Shown here: positions 45,187 to 58,274 of the stretch, one piece after another
How the letters are laid out: each line of letters begins with the position of its first letter
Numbering within the stretch: position 1 is the stretch's first letter
Assembly (NCBI GenBank): GCA_002104895.1
Contig: MCFG01000116.1
Span: 26,001 to 90,000 of the forward strand
Direction: 5' to 3'
Length of the DNA: 64,000 bases
Origin: Anaeromyces robustus
Taxonomy: Eukaryota; Neocallimastigomycota; Neocallimastigomycetes; Neocallimastigales; Neocallimastigaceae
Made by a program: the position numbers and the translations under genes
The notes under the pieces: model-generated
What the model was told of the DNA's origin: nothing
What the model saw: only the letters and a program-made list of their open reading frames with translations
Database searches by the model: none

Positions 45187-45300
45187 AAAAGATATTTCAA
45201 ATATCGAAACATATTCATCTATTAAATATAACCATAAAAATATTTAAAACATTAAAATAAATCAACTTTAAATAAATAACTGAAAATAAGTATTTCTTTT
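44802..45300 (+). pseudogene. Decayed copy of STN1 exon 6 and 3' region
   Basis: This plus-strand segment aligns with the STN1 last exon (23575-23153, minus strand) from its acceptor site onward. Shared stretches include AAAAATG(A/G)AGATTTAATAAC, AGAATAATTCA(C/T)CAATTG, CTTATGAACTAAT-like sequence, CATCAAAA(T/A)CTTTTGG and ATTAATAAAGC(T/C)ATTAC. The match continues past the stop into the 3' side (ATCAACTTTAAATAAA). Several stops, a gap near 44945-45000 and an inserted A tract (about 34 A, 45151-45184) show that it is dead. Confidence 0.87.
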
Positions 45301-45658
45301 TTATATGTGTATGTAATGTTTTTGTTATTATTCTAGTAGTACATATATATCAATTATTTTTGCTTAAATATATATTTTTTTTTTTTTTCTTTTTTTAATT
45401 TTAATTAATTAATATTCAAAATAATTGATAAATTTTAATAATAATTAAAATTATAACAATTAAACTTTAATAGAAAAATAAGATTTTTGGTTAATTTAAA
45501 ATTTAATATAAAATTGTTTATTATGAATAAATAAAATTAATAATAAATAGTTTTTTTATTAAAAATAATAAAAATATATATACATTTAAATATTATATAT
45601 ATATTAAATAGTATCATCAATACATTAAAAAAAAAAAAAATAAATAAAAATAAAATAG

Positions 45659-45782
45659 ACATAAGGATAATAATAAAACTAAATAAAAAACATAAGGATA
45701 ATAATAAAACTAAATAAAAAACATAAGGATAATAATAAAACTAAATAAAAAACATAAGGGTAATAATAAAACTAAATAAAAA
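45659..45782. repeat. 31-bp minisatellite, 4 copies
   Basis: Four near-identical units, each starting ACATAAGGATAATAATAAAA and continuing CTAAATAAAAA. They end about 110 bases before the probable start codon of the next gene. Confidence 0.95.
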
Positions 45783-45893
45783 AGAGAAGAGAAAATATTA
45801 AATAAAACAATTTATTCATCCAAATTATATAAATAAAAAAAATAAAAGTTCGAAAAAAGTTTTTAAATATTATAAAATATTGTTATATATATA

Positions 45894-47975
45894 ATGGTAA
45901 TTATAATTATTATTTCATTTTTCCATCTTTATATAGAAAAAATAATAGTTTTCAATATAATTTACTAAAAACCATTTGATATTTTATCTTATTATTATGG
46001 AAAAAAAATAATTATAAAAAATATTTATTTTGAAAAAAAGGCTAATACACTGCAATGGTAAACATTTTAATAATATATCATAATCAAGTAAATAAGAAAC
46101 TTCTTGTTTTTTTTTTTTCCTATATTTTAACTATAATTATCTCTAATATTTATAATTAATAAGGAACGATTTATCACTGCAACAAATAAATCAATTTTAT
46201 GATACTAATATACAACAAAATGCTATTAAGTATGATTTAATAATTATAATGGAAAATAAAAATACAAAAAATTTAGCATTGAAATAATTTATTAATTTTT
46301 TTTTTGTATCTTTAATAATATAATATATTTCTTTTTCTTTTTTTTTATAAATATTGTAGATTAATTGAATCATGGTTTCCATCAGATGAAAGTTTAACTA
46401 AAAAAAGAATTTTATATGATTTTTATTATTTTATATTAATGTAATAAATATTAATATAATAAAATATATTAATGGTTTAAAAAAAAATATAAAATATTCC
46501 AATTAATTTAAAACCTTTTTTCTATATATATAAATATTTGAACATAAAATAAAGGTTTGCAAAAGAAATAAATTTGGAACCAATTCAAACATCAATTTTT
46601 TTTTCAATAATGAAAAAAACTCATGAAGTTTGTATATGTATATATATGCAAATAGTTAATTCATCAATTATATATATATATTTTATTAAATAAAATACAA
46701 AGATAATAATAATAATAATGAATATCAAATTCTTTATATATATATCTTATATTACTTAATTATTAAAAAAAAATTCAAACAAAGCATCCCCATATATGAA
46801 ATTAGAAGAAGATTATGCTTTATTTCAAAATTTAATATTAAAACATAGTATAGATAGACCTCCATTTAGCAAAAAATATTTTAGTTTAGATCAAATATCA
46901 AAAATAACTGAATATGCAACAAATACGTAAGATAATTTAAATTTTTATAATATTATTAGATATAATAAAGTTATAAAGATAATATCATATAATTTAAAAA
47001 TAGTATTTATAATAATATGAATATATATATTTTATATTTTATTATTATTTTGCTTTCTTTTTTAATAGATATTTTAGACATTATTCATTATATAAATATA
47101 CCTTTACTAAACAACAAAAATTAACATTAAATACTAATCAAACTGTACATAATCAAGAAGAAAAAGTTGAAGTAGATGAAATGAATAATATAAATGAAAC
47201 AGAAACAAATCAACAAAATGACGAATTACTAGATGTAATTTGTTTATATATAATATATATATATATATGTTTATATTATTTTATATAACTTTTTAATTTT
47301 TTATTAATGGTTTATTTTATTTTTATTATGTATTTATACCTCCTTCTTTTTTTATTATGATAATATCGGTATTTTTTTTATTTTATTTTATTTTATTTAT
47401 TTTATTTTATTTTATTTTTTTATAAGGTTAATGATACGTCAGTTAGTATAATAGAAACAGAAAAAGGTGAAAAAGATAAAGAATCAGATGATAAAGAAAA
47501 AACTTTGAATGAAACTGAAGAAATGAAAACTGAACAAGAAGATAATACCAATACTACCGAAAATATTGTAAATACAGAAAATAAAACAGATAATAAACAA
47601 AAAAAAAATGATGGAGAAGGAAAAGAAGAAAATAATGAGGAAACAGAAGAAACAGAAGAAAAAGTAAAAGGAGATGGAGAAGTAGAAGGAAATAAAGGGG
47701 AAGTAATAGAAGAAGAAAAAGAAAAAGAAATATCACCAAGAGAAAAAGCAATTACGGATTTAAAAGTTTTAATCGAAAATGCTATTGGACCAAAAATACA
47801 AGAATTAAAAACTACATTAACAACCATGTTAACTAATTCAGAAGATCAATTAATTAAACAAATTAAAAAAATGGATGAAGCTAAGAAAAAAGCAGCTAAA
47901 GAAGCGACTGTTCCAAAAAAGGGTGAAAAAGAAAAAGATGATAAAAAGAAACCTACGAAAGGAAAGAAAAAATAA
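45894..47975 (+). CDS. CFAP119/CCDC189-like flagellar protein
   Basis: Exons 46164-46229, 46360-46440, 46555-46631, 46785-46926, 47069-47234 and 47427-47975 join in phase. The 5' end is less certain: my model uses an ATG at 45894-45896 directly before a GT donor, a 17-nt exon at 46041-46057 and then exon 46164. This gives MANTLQWNDLSLQQINQFYD and 366 residues in all. The conserved core is FQNLILKHSIDRPPFSKKYF followed by NTYFRHYSLYKYTFT, which resembles vertebrate CCDC189 (CFAP119), a protein of motile cilia. The last third is a Glu/Lys-rich disordered region, then a helix (LKVLIENAIGPKIQELKTTL) and a basic end. A flagellar gene fits a fungus with swimming zoospores. The family call rests on recognition by eye. 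Confidence 0.8.
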
Positions 47976-48414
47976 TATGATATATGATGTATAATAATAT
48001 AAATAGAAATTTAAAAAAAAAATTAAAAAAAAAAAAAAAATTGAATTTTAAGTAATAAGTGTAATGGAACAAATAAAATAAAAAAATTTATTTATACTTA
48101 ATTTTTTTTTTTTTTTCATTTATTTATTAAAATTACTGATTCAATACATTAATGTATCTTTTTTTTTTATGAAAAATATTAAAATATATAATTATATATA
48201 TTTTTTTTTAAATTATAAATAATATAAATAATTACGAACTTAATTCAAATACACATATAAAATAATAAATAATAATGCTATCTAAATATTTTTGTTTTTA
48301 CTATAAATACTAAATAAATAATTTTTAATAAAATATTTTTAATTTTAAATGAAATTTATCCTTTTTCTATTATTCTATTATTTTTTTAATTAATTTATAA
48401 ATTTTTTTGATTTT

Positions 48415-48447
<33 letters not shown>

Positions 48448-48616
48448 ATTTTTTTCTTTTAATTTTTAATATTTTTGATTTTTTTTTTTTTTTTTAATTT
48501 TTTTTTAATTTTTTTTTTGAATATTTTGTAATATTTTGTAATATTTTGTATACTTATTTGATTATATTAATGCTATATATATATATTATTTTTTTAGGAA
48601 TGTATTATTATAATAT
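47976..48616. other. Convergent intergenic, CFAP119-like / symporter
   Basis: A and T tracts, including about 33 T at 48415-48446, and a triple ATATTTTGTA repeat at 48521-48551. No gene is seen. Confidence 0.6.
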
Positions 48617-51410
48617 TTAAGAACGATTAGTAATTTTTCTAATAATCATTCTAATTCCAGCAGAGATAAACATACCAAATAAAGTACCAAGTGGAGCTGC
48701 AAGGAAAGCACCTAAACTTTCACCTTCTACACTCATACCATCAGGTAAAAGTAATAATGCAATACCTTTTTTAAGACTTTTATGGAATATCCAACCGAAT
48801 ATGGCAATAGATAATATACCTAATATCATACCAACAATACAGTCATATCCATCGATATAGAAATCTCTTGGTTCACCCTTTATTTCATACTCTTTTTTAA
48901 TATTTTTAATATCAGATTCTTTTTGTAAAGTTTCCTTATTATGATCATTGACTTTCATATTTGAAATATCCATGCCATCAACAACGACACCAATATTTTC
49001 TTTGCTTGCATTTTCTAATAAAAAAGGAATAATAATAATTATATTTAATAATAAAAGAAAGGAAAATATTAATAATAATGTAAATAATAATGAAAATAAT
49101 AATAAACATATTATTATATTCTATATAAATTGAAAAAAAAAATTTTTTAAAATATTTATTATATATATTAAATTTATAAAAAAAATTTTTTTCTTTTCAA
49201 AAAATCTATTAATTATTAATATTTACCACTATCAGCAAGAAGTTCTTGAGTACTGTTCTTTAAAACTCTAGTAGTTTCATATTTTCTTAAACGATCAATA
49301 AATGCAACAACAACAACTACAGCTACAATAGTTGAATACAAATCAGCAATTAAAAATAATCTCATAATATTTGCATTTTTAGTGGCAAGGATAATAATTG
49401 GAATGGTTAAAATAACAACACATAATCTTGCATATTTAATACTAATTTTATTATTAAAGATATCATTAACAATTGTAGCAGATAAACCAATTTGAATGGT
49501 ATCAGTACTAGAACAAACAAGTGAAACGACTAAAATTAAAACAAGAATATTAATCCATCCTTGTTGAGTTTTAGTTAAAGAGAAGAAAACATTGTTATAT
49601 TCAACTTCATTGGAACAACATAAATTACCCCAAATAGCAATAATACCAGAACTAATATATATGATTAATATTATAAATAAAATTTATAATATATATTATA
49701 TATATTATATTAATAATATTAAAAAAATATTAATAATTAAATATTTATTATATATATAATATGAAAAAAAAATTAATAATTAAATATTTATTATATATAT
49801 AATATGAAAAAAAAAAAAATAATTAAATATTTATTATATATATAATATAAAAAAAAAATAATAATTAAATATTTATTATATATATAATATGAAAAAAAAA
49901 TTAATAATTAAATATTTATTATATATATAATATGAAAAAAAAATTAATAATTACAATCCTAAAACAGAGAAAGTAATAAGAATAAGAACAGAGGCAATAA
50001 TAAGACCAACAACTAAATCCTTATTAGTTTTAGAAGAATATACTCTTTGCCAATAACCCTATTAATTTAAAAATATATTATAAAAAAAATAATATTACAT
50101 GTTAATTTTTTAATTTTTAATAAAATATAAATTTATGAATAAAAAAAAAATATTTAAATTATATATATTATTATTTAATTTAATTTATATGTAATATATA
50201 ATATATATAATACTAACTTGATGGAAAAGATTAGCACCAGTAATAGCAGCTGTAAGAACATAGAAGGATTCAATAGCAATTCTTGATGGTTGTAATAAAC
50301 CTGAATTTTCAATGGAATTAGAATCAATTTTAACAACACTAAATATAGTAACAGTAGCAATAGCAATTAATAATATAATAGCCCATCCTTGAACTCTATC
50401 AGTTAACATAGAAGTTGGAAGACCACCATAAGCTTTTAAAAATTTTAACAATATATATTATTAATATTTATTAAAATAAATTTCTTTAATCAATTATATA
50501 TATATATATTTACCTGTGTAAAGAGTTGTTACTAAAACAGTCATACAGATTGGAATTGTAGAGTTTAATCCATAAGTAGCAGTCATAGTACTACCTAAAG
50601 CAGTTAATTCAGAAATATAAAAGATGGACATATAGAATACAACCATAATACCAACGCAGGCATGACATAATCTTCCATATCTATGTTTAATAAATTCAGT
50701 AATGGTAACACCATTTGGACATTTTTTACGAATTAATGGACCCATAAACATGAGAACAATTAATGGAACAACACATGCTACAACATAAGCTATTAAACCA
50801 TAAATACCATAATAAGCAGCAGTAGTAGGTAAAGTGAATAAAATCCAACTACCAACACCTTTTTTTTTATTTTTTAAATATTAAAAAAATTATTATTAAT
50901 AAATTAAACTGTTAATATTAAAATAAAATAAAAAAAAAATATATAATAATGGTATTTATGATTTAATAAAATAAAATAAAATAAAATAAAAAAGGTAATA
51001 TTTTAAATTATACTATATAAAAAACTTTTTTGTCATTTTTTAATCTTATATTTTTATTTTTATTTTTATTTATATCTATTTTTTTCTTTTTTATTTATTT
51101 TATTTTAATTGAAAAATATTTTTTATTTTATTATATTTCTTTGAAAATAATAATAAAATATACGTTTAAAATTATAATACCAAAAGAAGATAGATAAAAA
51201 AACCAAAAAAGAAAAAAATATATATATATAAAAAATGTAATTACCTGCAACATAAAAATTAATTCCAAGAGCCTTCCATGTTTGTGAGGAACGTGCAGTT
51301 AAAAATTGGTCTTTTGACATATGTCTTCCCTTTACTAATGCAATTCCAAGTATAAGGAAAACTGCTAAAGTAATATAAATTACAATATTGGAAACTGTAT
51401 TACTAATCAT
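48617..51410 (-). CDS. Sodium:solute symporter family transporter (DUR3-like)
   Basis: Multi-pass plasma-membrane transporter of the SSS family. Minus-strand exons are 51410-51245, 50858-50514, 50432-50218, 50058-49955, 49651-49227 and 49014-48617, giving 550 residues with at least 12 hydrophobic segments. Family marks include the first helix followed by the loop MSKDQFLTARSSQTW, VGSWILFTLPTTAAYYG, TITEFIKHRYGRL, ELTALGSTM, AYGGLPTSMLTDRVQGW and GYWQRVYSSK. The last two resemble fungal urea transporters of the DUR3 group, but the substrate cannot be read from sequence. A hydrophilic loop at about 420-470 comes before the final membrane segments. One donor (GTTAGT after exon 3) is slightly unusual. 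Intron 4 contains a 43-bp tandem repeat. A decayed copy of exons 2-3 lies at 54.2 kb. Confidence 0.92.
49731..49950. repeat. 43-bp tandem repeat, 5 copies, in symporter intron 4
   Basis: Each unit holds AATTAAATATTTATTATATA followed by TATAATATGA and an A tract. Copies differ mainly in A-tract length. The array ends at the exon 4 boundary. Confidence 0.95.
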
Positions 51411-52110
51411 TTTATTAATAATTATATATTTTTTTATTTATTTAATTTGTTTTTTATAATTAAATATTTTTTATTAAATGGAAATGATCTTGAATTATAG
51501 ATATCTTAATATTAAAAAAAAAAAAAAAAAAAGTAATGAGTAAAAGTTAATTTCATTTTAAAGTCTTTTTACCATATTTATATATTTTTTAAAAATTATA
51601 TACAATATATATGTACATATTATATAAACTATAATTTTTATATAAATAAAAAAAATTTTTTAATAAATTAAATTAAATTAATATATCATGACATGCAATA
51701 TATTGTAATATATAAAGATAATATATAAAATTTAAATCAATCTTCAATCAATCTTAATACAAAAAGTTTAATAATGGAATAATGGTTTTTTATTTTTGGT
51801 ATATCTTAACAATCAAAATATTCAAATTAAAAAAAAAAAAAAAAAAACAATAAAATTATTTATTTATTTATTTATTTGTTTGTTCATTAATTAATTAATT
51901 AATTAATTAATTATATATATATATATATTATTATTCTATTATTTATTTATTATATTTTTTTACTTTTTCTATTATTTATCTATTAATTTATTTATTTATT
52001 TAACTATTAATTAATTTAATTATTTGATGATTGTATCCTTATTTTTTTATTTATTTTATTTTTTTTTTTTTTGTTTCATTGATATTGTTTCCTTTTTTTT
52101 ATACACCATT

Positions 52111-53050
52111 TCTTTATATGATTGGCAGGCATTCTAATTGTGAAATAATAAAATAAATCAATATTACTAATATAATAAAAGGCTTTTGATTATTAATATA
52201 TTAAAAGTTTATTTATTTATGTATAATGTACTATAATTTAAAAGGTTTTTATTATAATTTATATATCAGTTAATTTTATCTTAAATAATATAATTTTACT
52301 TTATTTATCATATTATTTGTTTCACTTATTATTTATTATTTTTTTCAAATTTTTCATTTATTTTCTTATTAATCTCTTTATATATATTCTCTTTTAATTA
52401 TTTATTCTTTTTTCTTTTTTTTTTTTTTTTTTCATTCTTTTTTTATCTTTTTCATTTTTTTCATTTTTTTCTTTCATCTTTTTTATTTTATTTAATTACA
52501 TTTCATTCATTCCTTAATTTTTTTTTTTAAATTAAATCTAAATAAATTTTTTTTTAATTTTTTTTTAGACCAATAAAAAATTTGGAAAAAAAGCCACAAA
52601 ATAGTGAATAGTAAAAAAAATTATATATTTAATTTTATTATGGCTAAAGAAAAGAAGATTCTTCAATTCAATTCAATAATATATTGTATTCCAACTAATA
52701 AATCTGCATAAAAACAGTTTAAATTGCCATGATAAAAGTATATTAGCCATAAAAAATGCTTATATACTATTTTTATGGCATTAGAAAAGAAAATTCTTTT
52801 ATATATTTTTATCTATAAAAATTTTAAAAATAGCCATATTTTATTAAATAAATGCCATATAAATTGTAGGATTGAAAAATTAATTAATAAATAATTATTA
52901 TAAGAAGCTTCACATTTCTTTTTGTCTTAATAAAATATTAGTGCTTTAGTATATGGCCATAATAACTATCTATTCACCATAAAAAGGCTAATACTTTCTT
53001 TATCTTTAGTTTAAAAATAGGAAATTCTTTATGTCTTTATAATTTGTTTT
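52111..53050. mobile_element. Dispersed hairpin element, copy A
   Basis: Begins with TATATGATTGGC and ends after a 480-base part (52565-53050) that aligns with 61320-61790. Shared stretches include GGCTAAA, GAAGATTCTT, CAATTCAATTCAATAATATA, AGCCATAAAAAAT and TCACCATAAAAAGG. Motifs AGCCATAAA and TTTATGGC(T/A) recur in opposite orientations and can pair, for example 52745-52783. There is no open reading frame, so a non-autonomous (MITE-like) element is my inference. Confidence 0.65.
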
Positions 53051-54169
53051 TGTTTTGATATCTTATATTTATGCTGTTAAATAACAAATAAGGTGTAACA
53101 ATTAAAATATTTATAATTCAAATAATAATTAATTAAAAAAAATTAAATAAAAGAAAAAATAATTTTAAAATGAAATTTATTCATAAATATACAATACATC
53201 TTTCTTAATGACTATATATAATTAAAAAAATGCTATTATTATAGATAAACAAAAAGAAAATCATTTAACAACGTAGTTTTTATTAAGGTAAAAATAATAA
53301 TATTATATTATTAAATTTATTGTAGTATATCATTTCATATATCGCTATATTTCTATATATATATCTTTAATGATAGTAACTATTATAATAGTAGGAATAA
53401 ACAAAATTTATAATGAATAATATATATGAAATAAAAATTTTTTTAATTTACAAAAAAAAGTATTATAAATAAAATAATTAAATATAATTATATATAATAG
53501 AGTTTATTAATGTGGATATGAAAGGAAAGCATAAACAATTTAAAAAAAAAAAAAAAAAAAAAACAATTTAATAACCATACAATAATAATTTTTACCATAA
53601 AAGATTTTTTTGAAATTTTTTTTTTGTAATTTTTATTTCTACATTTTTGTGATACATTAAGAAAACAAATATAGTAAAAATCAAATAATATTAATTAAAA
53701 TTTTCTAATTTTTTAATTATTTATATAAAAAATAAAAATTTAAAAATTATATATTTTTAATATTTATTTTTATTTTGATATATAATGCATTATTTAAAAG
53801 AAAAGTAAAAAATTTATATATTTTTTATTATTCTTTTTATTTATTATTTATTTATTTATTTGTTTATTTTATTTTCATTTATTAAATAATTAATGACTTA
53901 TTTATATTAATATATCATTTTGTTTTTTGATAACTTTAAATAAATATTCTTTTGAAAAAATTATAATATAAACTTAAATTCTTTCTTAAATAAATATTTA
54001 TATTGTTTTATATTATTTATTTTGATATTAATATCCAAATATTTTTTAATTAATATATATATATTTTATTCTTTTTTTATTATTTTGTAAATATTATTTT
54101 TTATTTTATATTAAGACTTTCATAGAAGATCCAATCAATTATAGTTATATATAATATTCTTAATATATC

Positions 54170-54585
54170 ATACTAACTTTATGGAAAAGGTTAGTACCAG
54201 TAAGAGCAGCTTTAAAAACATAGAAGGATTCAATAATAATTTATGATAGTTGTAATAACCCTGAGCTTTTAATAATTTTGGTATCAATTTTAACAATAAT
54301 AATAACAACTAATTATATAACAGCCCATCCTTGGATTCTATTAGTTAACATAAAAGTTAGAAGACCATCATAAGCTTTTAATTAATTTTTTTTCTATTTT
54401 TTTAATTATATAAAATACATTTTATAATAATTTATAATAAATAAATTTTTTTTATCTATTACATATAAATTATATTACTATTAACTTATATATATAAATA
54501 AATATTTACTTGTATAAAAATCGTAACTAAAAAAGTAATATATAGATTTTAATTATAGATTTTAATTTACATGTTTATATTTGTT
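54170..54585 (-). pseudogene. Decayed copy of symporter exon 3, intron 2 and part of exon 2
   Basis: 54176-54383 aligns to symporter exon 3 (50211-50436) in the same orientation: ATGGAAAAG(A/G)TTAG(C/T)ACCAGTAA, AACATAGAAGGATTCAATA and GCCCATCCTTG(A/G)A are shared. After about 110 bases of intron-like sequence, 54510-54580 aligns with the end of exon 2 (ATTTACTTGTATAAA against ATTTACCTGTGTAAA). Small indels and stops break the frame. Retained intron order shows a DNA-level duplication. Confidence 0.9.
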
Positions 54586-55030
54586 AATGTAATTACAAGT
54601 AAAGGGAAATTACTAATGAAATATAGATTCAAATCTTGGAAATTATATTATTAAACACTTTTTTTTTCTTATTATTATTTTAAAATATATATATTTGTAT
54701 AATTATTTTATATTAAAAAAATTTTTTTAAATAAAATATATTATATTTAAATACATTATACAATTAATTTTAATATATTGAATTTGGAATTTATCAAAAT
54801 ATCTTAATTTAAACAATGGATATTATATTATAAATACAATATTATATATAAAAATAATTAGTTGTATATTACTAATAAAAATTTTTTAATATATAGGTTA
54901 ATATCATTGTTTTATGAAATTTAATATTTAATATTTTTATTATTGTAACTGATTTTTTTTTTTTTTTTTTTTTTTTTAATTTTATTTTCTCATCTTTATT
55001 GTTATTACTAAAATTTTTAAAATGATTGAC

Positions 55031-56000
55031 TTGATTTAACATGATTGGCGGTTATTTGTTATTTCAATAAAAATTATAAATGTATTTTCCAAGTTTCTTA
55101 TATAATGTTTTTTTTGTTTTTTCGCATAAACTTTTTCCTTTTGATACATTTATATACATATATATATTTATTAAATATATTTAAATGATTGGCAATTGTT
55201 TAGATAAAGAAAAAATATTTATTATATATATTTTTATAAAAGATTTTTTTAATACTTTAGAAAAAAATAATTAAATATTTATTTTTAATAAAAAACAGAC
55301 AAGATTTAATCTTTAATATATTAGACATTTATATATATAAATAATTAATATATATTAATGATTTTTATCTACATTTTAATTAATTATTGATATGATTATT
55401 TAAGAATTTATATATCAAAATTCAATATAACAACTAAAAATAGAAAATATTAGAAATAATTTCAAATATTTGAAAATGAAACTGACATTATATAAAATAA
55501 ATATTAATATTTTATTTATACTTATAAACTTTATTGACTTACTATAGAGTTATTCAATAACAAATAATTGTAAAAAAAATTATTAAATATAAAAATAAAA
55601 ATAAAATATATAAATTTTTTAACAAATGTTTCATTAAATATTAAATATTCATTTTCTTTTTTATTTTCTTTTTTAATTTATTTATTAAAAAATCTTATAT
55701 GAACCCACATTATTTAATCTATTTTTTAATTTAAATTGTTTTGAAAATTTACAACTATAAAAATATAGCCATAAAAAATGAGAAGGAAAAATTTTTTTTT
55801 GTTTATATATTAAATTTTTTATGGAAATTATTCAATAAAATATAATATTATATAGGATTCAAGCAATCTTTAAACCATTATAAATTGCCATAATTATAAT
55901 ATGTTATTCATAAATAATATGGCTATAATTTTTTATTTTTTTTAAATAGAAAGTTCTTATAAAAATTTTTATAAAGAATTTAAATATAACAATATTATTA
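55031..56000. mobile_element. Dispersed hairpin element, copy C (most decayed)
   Basis: Two ATGATTGGC motifs (55041 and 55185), the second followed by TTTAGATAAAGAA, are followed about 570 bases later by ATAGCCATAAAAAATGAGAA, TTTTTTATGGAA, TTGCCATAATT and ATATGGCTATAA. The order of parts matches the other two copies, but identity is low. Confidence 0.5.
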
Positions 56001-56809
56001 AACATTTTTAAAAAATTCGTAACTACTTTTAATTATTTATTTAAATGGATAATTATAGTAATTTACTATCAACTATAAATAAATTTTTTTTTATTTAGAA
56101 TAAAGAATCTATTCTTTTAATTAATATGAAAAAAAAATTATATTATTCTTATATATAATATTAATTTTTTATAATATACAATATTTAAACTAAATAATTA
56201 CAGTAAAATATAATTACATTATTAAATTATAGATAATATTAGATTTTAGAAGAAAAACTTTATTAATTAAAATATTTATTTATAAATATTTTTCAGAAAT
56301 TACTAATGCAAAAGAAACTTCAGAATTTAAAAAATAAATAAATAAATAAAAATAAAATTAAATTAAAATAAAAAAAGAAGTAAACAATTTTTTTTTTTTT
56401 AAAAAAAAAAAAAAAATAAAGCATTTATAAAGACCATAATAATAAAAATTTTAACCATAAAAATTATAAATTAATAATTTTTTGCTTCTTTATTTTTATA
56501 CACATTATTGGAATACTCGGTAAAAAATTTGGAAACAAAAAAAAAAAAATAACTTAGTGAGGAAAAATTTGTATATTAAAAAAAAATATTATGGAAAAAT
56601 AATGATTAAAAATATTTTGTTAATTTTTTTTTTCTTTAAAAGAATAACTCTTATAAAAAAACTAGTAAACATATAGTTAAATATATCATTTTTAATGACA
56701 ATAATAATAATAATAATAATAATATAAATATTTATCAATAAATATATATTAATTATATTATAAAAAATTTAGATAGAAAACATATATAATAATATTAACA
56801 ATATTATTA

Positions 56810-57741
<932 letters not shown>

Positions 57742-58274
57742 ATTATTAACATTTAATCAATTTTAAACCATTTAAAAATCATTTAAGTTAATATTGATAT
57801 AACAAATAAATATTTTTTTTTTCAAATTTTAATTTTTTGTTTTATAAATTTATTTATTCTTTATTTATTTAATTTTAATTTTAATTTTAATTTTAAAGTT
57901 ATTGAAAGTCGACTTAAATTTAATAACATGTTATAAATAAGTTATATAAATATAAAATAAAAAATAATATTGATTTTATAATAGTTTTCATATAAAGCTA
58001 TTATAATAAATAAAAATTAATAATCTATAGATTTAAGTTAATATTAACATTTAAATGTTTTAAGATATAAAAATAATTTTTAATTTGAAATTTTCTCATT
58101 TTAGTAGAAAATTATTACAAAATTTAGAAAATTTGATTAATATAAATATATAAAATATTTATATAATAAATGGATTATAATAAATAAATAATCATTAATA
58201 ATGAATAAATTATGTTATCATTATATTTATTATATATAATCTCAATGCAATGTAATTTTTTTTTTTCAATGAGT

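Larger units (their letters stand above)
42040..45893. other. Gene-poor region with decayed gene fragments
   Basis: This 3.9 kb stretch between two divergent genes holds no intact gene. Three decayed coding segments (about 43105-43400, 43410-44230 and 44802-45300) and one minisatellite are listed. GC content rises where these fragments lie, against the near pure AT around 42100-43050. Confidence 0.7.

Noticed and set aside
45841-45860. GTTCGA-like tRNA T-arm motif
   Set aside because: No acceptor stem, D-arm or anticodon arm can be drawn around it; the same holds for 12671.
52033-52042. GTATCCTT U12-like donor, also seen at 60714 (plus) and in reverse at 4255-4262 and 14048-14055
   Set aside because: None lies at a coding boundary or has a nearby branch motif and acceptor, so chance is the simpler reading.
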